64,000 nucleotides of DNA, taken from assembly GCA_015493475.1 (NCBI GenBank), contig WGDC01000014.1, forward strand, positions 21,259-85,258, read 5' to 3'. Below the pieces are notes generated by a model. The model saw only the letters and a program-made list of their open reading frames with translations. It had not been told where the DNA came from and made no database searches. Numbering within the stretch: position 1 is the first letter of the stretch; each line of letters opens with the position of its first letter. Positions 63,671-64,000 of the stretch are shown here, in pieces. This stretch comes from Deltaproteobacteria bacterium. Its GTDB lineage: Bacteria > Desulfobacterota > Dissulfuribacteria > Dissulfuribacterales > QOAL01. The position numbers and the translations under genes are program-made.

Positions 63671-64000
63671 GAGGCTGTCCCGCAAACATGGCTCCCAGAC
63701 CACATAAAAGGCAGTGAAAACTGGACAAAACAGCTGACATGAGGCAGGTTTTATGGTAAAATATCTTGTAAAATCAAGCAGTAAAGGGCCAGAAAGACCT
63801 CATGCACTACAACTTCAAAAGCTACAATCCTAAGCAGATTCTTCTGCTTCCTCCCTCTCTGGATGAGTGGCTGCCACAGAATCATCTTGCACGTTTCATT
63901 TCTGAAGTTGTTGATCAAATGGACCTGTCAGAGCTGATCAATTCATACAGGGCAAATGGACAGGGGAGCGCAGCCTATCATCCTGCGATGATGACCAAGA
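63671..64000 (+). mobile_element. IS1182-type insertion sequence, left part (cut by window edge)
   Basis: The transposase reading frame starts at 63802. GGCTGTCCCGCAAAC near 63672-63686 is a likely left inverted-repeat end, since many IS1182-group ends begin with a GGCTGTC-like sequence. The right end lies outside the window, so neither repeat nor target duplication can be confirmed. Confidence 0.5.
63802..64000 (+). CDS. IS1182-family transposase, N-terminal part
   Basis: Sixty-six residues are visible from ATG 63802 to the window edge. The N-terminal pattern YNPKQILLLPPSLDEWLPQ, followed by HLARFISEVVDQMDLS, is the helical N-terminal domain typical of IS1182/IS5-like transposases (DUF772 group). 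The catalytic DDE domain would lie beyond the window. A poor ribosome site (AGAAAGACC) precedes the ATG. Confidence 0.85.
   Translation, partial: MHYNFKSYNPKQILLLPPSLDEWLPQNHLARFISEVVDQMDLSELINSYRANGQGSAAYHPAMMTK

Overview
The window looks like a chromosomal segment of an anaerobic, flagellated, Gram-negative bacterium of the Deltaproteobacteria/Desulfobacterota type. Evidence: outer-membrane systems (LptF/G, LolC/E, TolB-CpoB), a CbcL-like inner-membrane multihaem c/b cytochrome beside a 12-haem c-type cytochrome, indolepyruvate oxidoreductase, FdhD and MobB for molybdenum enzymes, a YeeE/TusA/DsrE-type sulfur (or selenium) operon, three HDOD proteins, cobalamin genes, and two genes in which an in-frame UGA is best explained by selenocysteine. 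Lineage is inferred from gene content only.

Layout. 1-3.2 kb: end of an LptF/G permease, endonuclease III, purine nucleoside phosphorylase and MTA/SAH deaminase. 3.1-6.7 kb (minus): lysS, lolC/E and an ATP-grasp gene in one tight operon. 6.8-13.4 kb: VanZ-like protein, family 4 uracil-DNA glycosylase, the NfeD-slipin pair, an HDOD protein and a chemoreceptor with a CZB zinc domain. 13.4-18.4 kb: tRNA-Gly with terminator, a 12-haem cytochrome interrupted by one UGA, an EamA transporter remnant, the CbcL-like cytochrome and an MscS remnant. 18.4-22.6 kb (minus): scpB, a lipoprotein, iorB/iorA and a FlgT-C-like lipoprotein. 22.9-26.6 kb: mobB and fdhD (divergent), a kinase-like gene with a universal stress protein, DUF99. 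26.7-32.8 kb: HDOD, a REC-PAS-HisKA protein without ATPase domain, an M28 peptidase pseudogene, BCAM0308-type protein, PEBP protein, DksA/TraR protein and a GT9 transferase. 32.9-38.3 kb: icd, comF-like gene, periplasmic binding protein, cpoB and tolB.

38.3-41 kb (minus) holds a five-gene YeeE/YedE-TusA-DsrE-like operon. 41.2-47.9 kb: M16 peptidase, NAD kinase, YtxH and DUF948-like coiled-coil proteins, a flavodoxin, and a cytidylate kinase read in frame into a MarR regulator. 47.9-55.3 kb (minus): hybrid histidine kinase with an HDOD gene, a GT39 transferase, cbiB and cobQ, then a 117-bp inverted-repeat element and tRNA-Val. 55.7-58.4 kb: pabB, pabC and a DUF4292-like lipoprotein. 58.4-59.1 kb: a C-GCAxxG-C-C selenoprotein gene with a near-ideal SECIS hairpin and a 58-residue companion gene. 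59.1-63.3 kb (minus): flaG, a fliT-like gene, fliS, fliD and fliC. The window ends in an IS1182-type element.

The most notable signal is selenium. One UGA replaces the first conserved Cys of the C-GCAxxG-C-C family and is followed by a perfect 10-bp inverted repeat at the right distance. A second UGA splits a 12-haem cytochrome that stays open for 153 further codons carrying two more haem sites, with a weaker hairpin at nearly the same spacing. Several decayed genes lie in the window (EamA, MscS, M28), so a plain nonsense mutation remains the competing explanation for the cytochrome.
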